This document shows, one piece after another, positions 60,669-64,000 of a DNA stretch of 64,000 nucleotides (position 1 is its first letter; each line of letters starts with the position of its first letter). Made by a program: the position numbers and the translations under genes. Location of the stretch: NCBI GenBank assembly GCA_025963715.1, contig JAOQAG010000039.1, positions 1 through 64,000 on the forward strand. The letters are read 5' to 3'. The notes below the pieces were generated by a model. The model saw only the letters and a list, made by a program, of their open reading frames with translations, ran no database searches and was not told the origin of the DNA. Source of the DNA: Bacteroidota bacterium. GTDB taxonomy: Bacteria; Bacteroidota; Bacteroidia; 2-12-FULL-35-15.

Positions 60669-61250
60669 TTACACTTCTTCTTTCGTGATCCATTTTGGAA
60701 CCGACGGGGCAATATAGTTTTCCATTTGCTGTAATAAATCATCAATGGAATCACTTTTCAAAAGCATGCTGTAATTGATTTCTTTTAAAAACCCTTTTTT
60801 CACCATCGTTTGAAGCAATTCGTTTAATGCATCGTAAAAACCGTTTACATTCAGGATCCCGATCGGTTTTTGGTGCAATCCCAGTTGTGCCCAGGTCAGC
60901 ATTTCAAACACTTCTTCCAGTGTTCCAAAACCACCCGGCAACGCAATGATACCATCGCACAATTCATTCATTTTTGTTTTGCGTTCGTGCATCGTTTCCA
61001 CCAAAATCAATTCCGTGAGCGCATCGTGTGCAATTTCTTTACTGCTTAAAAAATGCGGCAATACACCAATTGCTTTTCCGCCGTTCATCAGCACACCGTT
61101 TGCTACAGCACCCATCAATCCTACTTTTGCACCGCCGTATACCAGTTCAATATTCCTGACGGCCAGCGCTTTTCCAAGTGCAGTGGCTTGTGTTTCAAAA
61201 ATTACATCCGTCCCCAAACTCGAGCCGCAAAAAACACTGATCCTTTTCAT
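60669..61250 (-). CDS. LOG-family protein (TIGR00730, cytokinin-riboside phosphoribohydrolase-like)
   Basis: 193 residues with the family motifs YGGAKVGLMG and LPGGFGTLEEVFEML. These proteins release bases from nucleoside monophosphates. The gene is flanked on both sides by family E repeats and, on the right, family A. No partner gene. Confidence 0.93.
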   Translation of the reverse strand: MKRISVFCGSSLGTDVIFETQATALGKALAVRNIELVYGGAKVGLMGAVANGVLMNGGKAIGVLPHFLSSKEIAHDALTELILVETMHERKTKMNELCDGIIALPGGFGTLEEVFEMLTWAQLGLHQKPIGILNVNGFYDALNELLQTMVKKGFLKEINYSMLLKSDSIDDLLQQMENYIAPSVPKWITKEEV

Positions 61251-61546
61251 TATTTATTATTTAGTATCTTATTTGAAGGGCTTTTCGCCCGAAACAATCT
61301 TGAACTGATATTAGATGTTGGATGTTGGATATTAGACTGTGTGTAATTGTTACCGTCATTACGATCCGCCCAGGCGCAATGGACAGGATTTCTTAATTAA
61401 GAACTATCAACAGGCGCTGCAAACATTTATGAGATCCCGGGTCAGGCCCGGGATGACAAACCTATTTGAGATCGCACACCGTCTAACATCTAACATACGG
61501 TTCACACACAGTCTAATATCTAACATCTATTTATCCAACATCCTTT
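61251..61546. repeat. Gap with family A and E repeats
   Basis: A fragment GGGCTTTTCGCCCGAAACAA (61278), family E words at 61309-61345, a family A element at 61354-61458 (left arm decayed, right arm AGATCCCGGGTCAGGCCCGG) and family E words again to 61545. No gene is visible. Confidence 0.8.
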
Positions 61547-64000
61547 TTACCCGCCAATCTTAAATCCAAGACTCGCGCCCGACGTTCTTTTTTGTGTTCC
61601 GCTGATCTCAAATTCTTTTACATCATTCAATGTAAGCGTTTGCAGTTGCTCCTGCGTGCGAGCCGTAGAAGGCATTTCTGCCAATCGTAAATTCTGATTT
61701 TTGATCGCTTCTGCAACAACCTGCCGCACCGTACGCGCATTTCCAAAATGTTTATCACGGTTGGTGTAGATCTGTGCAAAATACGCTTTCAAATGCGCTT
61801 CCGCCTCTGTATCCGGCGTGATCCGCTCTTTCCCCAGGATCGACAGTGCGATCAGGTACATATCATCCGGCGTATAATCTTCAAAATTAAATGTACGGTC
61901 GAAACGCGATTTTAATCCCGGGTTTGATTCCACAAACTCATGCATATTATCGGTATAACCGGCCACGATCACACCAAACTGACCACGCAGATCTTCCATG
62001 CGTTTCAGGATCACCTGGATCGCTTCCTGTCCAAAACCATCGTTCTGATTTTTTCCTGCCAGTGCATACGCTTCATCAATAAATAAAATTCCACCTTGCG
62101 CCTCTTCTATTTTTGCAGCTGTTTTTATTGCAGTTTGTCCGCTAAACCCGGCCACCAAACTTTCACGATCCACTTCCACAATGTGTCCGCGCTCCAGCAA
62201 TCCCAATCCTTTGTAAATTTTTGCGACAATCCTTGCTACCGTTGTTTTTCCCGTGCCCGGGTTTCCCGTAAAAATACTATGCAGCGAAAATTTGTTGAGC
62301 ACATCCCTTCCGGTTTCTTTGTAAAAACGCACCAGTTTCACCAGCTCGTTGATCTCCTCTTTCACATTGTTCATTCCCGTCAATGCATTCAATTCGCCCA
62401 AACCTTCCTTCAATAGTTTTTCATTTACTTCCAGGCTTAATTTCTTTTTGCCCTGACCGGCAAATACTTTTTGCATGTCCTGCAGCTCAATCGTAGAAAG
62501 CTGGTCGTTTGTAAGGTTGTTTACATCCGGATGATCCATCAGGCGCAAACCCAAATTCATTTTTGCTTCATCCACCAGCGAATATACATACCGCGCATTT
62601 CCAAACGAATCGTCGCGCGTACGGTATACTTCCACCAGCATTTCTTCCATAAAGTTTTTTGCATCCGGCAAAATCGTTACCCCTTTTTTAGATGCCGCCA
62701 ACTCTGCGATCGCAAACATTTCTTCCGGCATGTAATCATCAAAATTAAAGTAGTTGCTGAAACGCGATTTTAATCCCGGGTTCGACTCGATGAATCCTTT
62801 CATTTCCTTCGGGTAACCGGCGCACATAATGGCGATATCGCCGGTACCGTCGCTCATTTCCTTTATTAAGATCTCGATTACCTCGTGGCCAAAATCGTTC
62901 GAATCCTCTTTTGAATGGGTAAGCGAATAGGCTTCATCAATAAATAAAATGCCGCCTCTTGCTTCTTCAATTATTTTTTTCACTTTCGGCGCGGTTTGCC
63001 CGATATACTGCGCCACCAGGTCGGACCGATCCACTTCGATCACGTGCCCTTTGCTCAGCAATCCCATTTTTTTATACAGCTTACCCAGCATGTTCACAAT
63101 GGTCGTTTTGCCCGTTCCCGGATTTCCGGTAAATACGCTGTGCAGCTGGATTTTTCCGGAATCGTCAAATCCTTTTTCCTTGCGCAATTTAGTAAAGTTG
63201 ATGTAATTGATATGGTCTTTGATATTTTTTTTCACGTTTTCCATCCCGATCAGCTCATCTACTTTTGAAAGTAATTCTTCGATGGTCTCTTCCGGTTTTA
63301 CCGACTCGGTTACAGAAATGGATGTTGCAGAAAGCGCCTGCTCTGCAGATACAAGTGGTACCATCACTCCTTCTTCGCTTTCTTCTCCCATTGCAAAAGG
63401 GATCAGCGCAACCAGCGTATCCATAAATACAATTTCCACGGTGTATTTATCGTCTTTCCAGGAACCGGCGGATTCGCTTCCCCAACCGGCATCAAACGTA
63501 TAGATCAGGTCGTTCTTTCCTTTTTCGATCAATCCGTTGCGCAGGGTTTGTCCTTTCGGCTGACCGGCATCATCGTAAAAATTGAAGAAAAATTCGTAGT
63601 TCCAGTCCGCTGCCGTTTTGGTTTTTATTTTAAACTCTACCCATAAATATGGAGTTTGACTACGGCTGAGTTTTTTGTAATACGTGCGTTCCGTCATGTT
63701 CCAGCCATCGAACGGGCCTGCGTATAATTTCACCGATTCTACCGTAAAATAAGGATTGTAGACAGCGGTCACTTTCCCTGCTTCTTCCACATAAAATTTT
63801 TTCTCGCCTACCAGTTCATCATCAATGTAACCTTCCCAAACATAATCTCCACGGAACCAATACGCGCCTTCCGTTGCATTTCCCCAGCCATCACGCACAT
63901 ACACAATGTTGTCGTTCATCGAGATCGTTTGATTATAATCCAGCGAACACAACTCTTTCCGGCCGCTGGCATTCAGCTCAAAACACTTCAATGTAATTTT
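61547..64000 (-). CDS. Tandem CbbX/CfxQ-type AAA ATPase with N-terminal beta domain (5' end off the window)
   Basis: At least 814 residues. Residues about 1-220 are beta-rich and aromatic (YVWEGYIDDE, FFFNFYDDAGQ). Two AAA modules follow: Walker A GNPGTGKTTIVNMLGK (about 287) with Walker B GILFIDEAYSL, and GNPGTGKTTVARIVAK (about 573) with GILFIDEAYALAG. These are the CbbX/EccA-type ATPases that remodel or extract partner proteins. The apparent start at 63991 is a TTG, and the frame stays open to base 64000 (AAA ATT ACA), so the true start is likely beyond the edge. Confidence 0.85.
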   Translation of the reverse strand, partial: KITLKCFELNASGRKELCSLDYNQTISMNDNIVYVRDGWGNATEGAYWFRGDYVWEGYIDDELVGEKKFYVEEAGKVTAVYNPYFTVESVKLYAGPFDGWNMTERTYYKKLSRSQTPYLWVEFKIKTKTAADWNYEFFFNFYDDAGQPKGQTLRNGLIEKGKNDLIYTFDAGWGSESAGSWKDDKYTVEIVFMDTLVALIPFAMGEESEEGVMVPLVSAEQALSATSISVTESVKPEETIEELLSKVDELIGMENVKKNIKDHINYINFTKLRKEKGFDDSGKIQLHSVFTGNPGTGKTTIVNMLGKLYKKMGLLSKGHVIEVDRSDLVAQYIGQTAPKVKKIIEEARGGILFIDEAYSLTHSKEDSNDFGHEVIEILIKEMSDGTGDIAIMCAGYPKEMKGFIESNPGLKSRFSNYFNFDDYMPEEMFAIAELAASKKGVTILPDAKNFMEEMLVEVYRTRDDSFGNARYVYSLVDEAKMNLGLRLMDHPDVNNLTNDQLSTIELQDMQKVFAGQGKKKLSLEVNEKLLKEGLGELNALTGMNNVKEEINELVKLVRFYKETGRDVLNKFSLHSIFTGNPGTGKTTVARIVAKIYKGLGLLERGHIVEVDRESLVAGFSGQTAIKTAAKIEEAQGGILFIDEAYALAGKNQNDGFGQEAIQVILKRMEDLRGQFGVIVAGYTDNMHEFVESNPGLKSRFDRTFNFEDYTPDDMYLIALSILGKERITPDTEAEAHLKAYFAQIYTNRDKHFGNARTVRQVVAEAIKNQNLRLAEMPSTARTQEQLQTLTLNDVKEFEISGTQKRTSGASLGFKIGG

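Overview
The window reads as chromosome of a member of the Bacteroidota, probably close to Chitinophagales or Sphingobacteriales. The evidence is the type IX secretion signatures (Por-type C-terminal sorting tails, a gliding-type C-terminal domain, a PorP/SprF protein), a TonB-dependent receptor with a CarboxypepD_reg-like N-terminus, repeated TAnnTTTG promoter elements, few Shine-Dalgarno sequences, moderate GC, and intergenic spaces full of dispersed palindromic repeats. No tRNA, rRNA, CRISPR array, integrase or transposase was found.

Region 1 (1-15 kb, minus strand) is an aerobic phenylacetate degradation cluster. Read in transcription order it is paaE, paaA, paaB, paaC, paaD, a sensor histidine kinase, paaG, a MORN-repeat protein, paaH, phenylalanine hydroxylase, paaI, a lipoprotein, the paaJ-type thiolase, a four-helix-bundle protein and paaY. 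Upstream of the hydroxylase gene lies what looks like a tyrosine attenuator: a 25-codon leader peptide with Phe followed by four Tyr codons, a perfect -7 promoter box before it, and a strong intrinsic terminator after it. This is the most interesting regulatory element I see. Fumarylacetoacetase, for the end of tyrosine breakdown, lies separately at 34.9 kb.

Region 2 (15-24 kb, plus strand) holds an acyltransferase, a secreted lipoprotein, a CarboxypepD_reg-like protein with a TonB-dependent receptor, and several small conserved proteins leading to a DUF4159 protein and an M23 peptidase. Region 3 (24-34.6 kb, mostly minus) has a hydrolase, inorganic pyrophosphatase and a TIMP/NTR-like membrane protein in one operon, then an ECF sigma factor with a small membrane protein and an OmpA protein, an AddB-like nuclease, and an M13 peptidase.

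Region 4 (34.9-44.3 kb, plus) carries fumarylacetoacetase, a lipoprotein, and two very large adjacent secreted enzymes (an amidase and a GH18 hydrolase) built on the same C-terminal scaffold, then a leucine-rich-repeat protein. Region 5 (44.3-50.8 kb, minus) has an ORF6N-domain gene followed upstream by an array of 27-bp palindromes, one of which also lies inside the gene, then a transglycosylase, PorP/SprF, a short type-B sorting protein, a TPR protein and purL.

Region 6 (51-58.6 kb, plus) holds a membrane protein, an APC permease, an SDR, an amidohydrolase, a beta-barrel protein and a CAP protein. Region 7 (58.7-64 kb, minus) holds a small detoxification-like operon (GNAT, two VOC proteins, FMN reductase), a LOG-family protein, and a tandem CbbX-type AAA protein that probably runs off the right edge.

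At least five families of dispersed intergenic repeats recur between genes. Start codons were moved inward from the longest open frame wherever a signal peptide, a promoter box or a repeat made the longer form unlikely.
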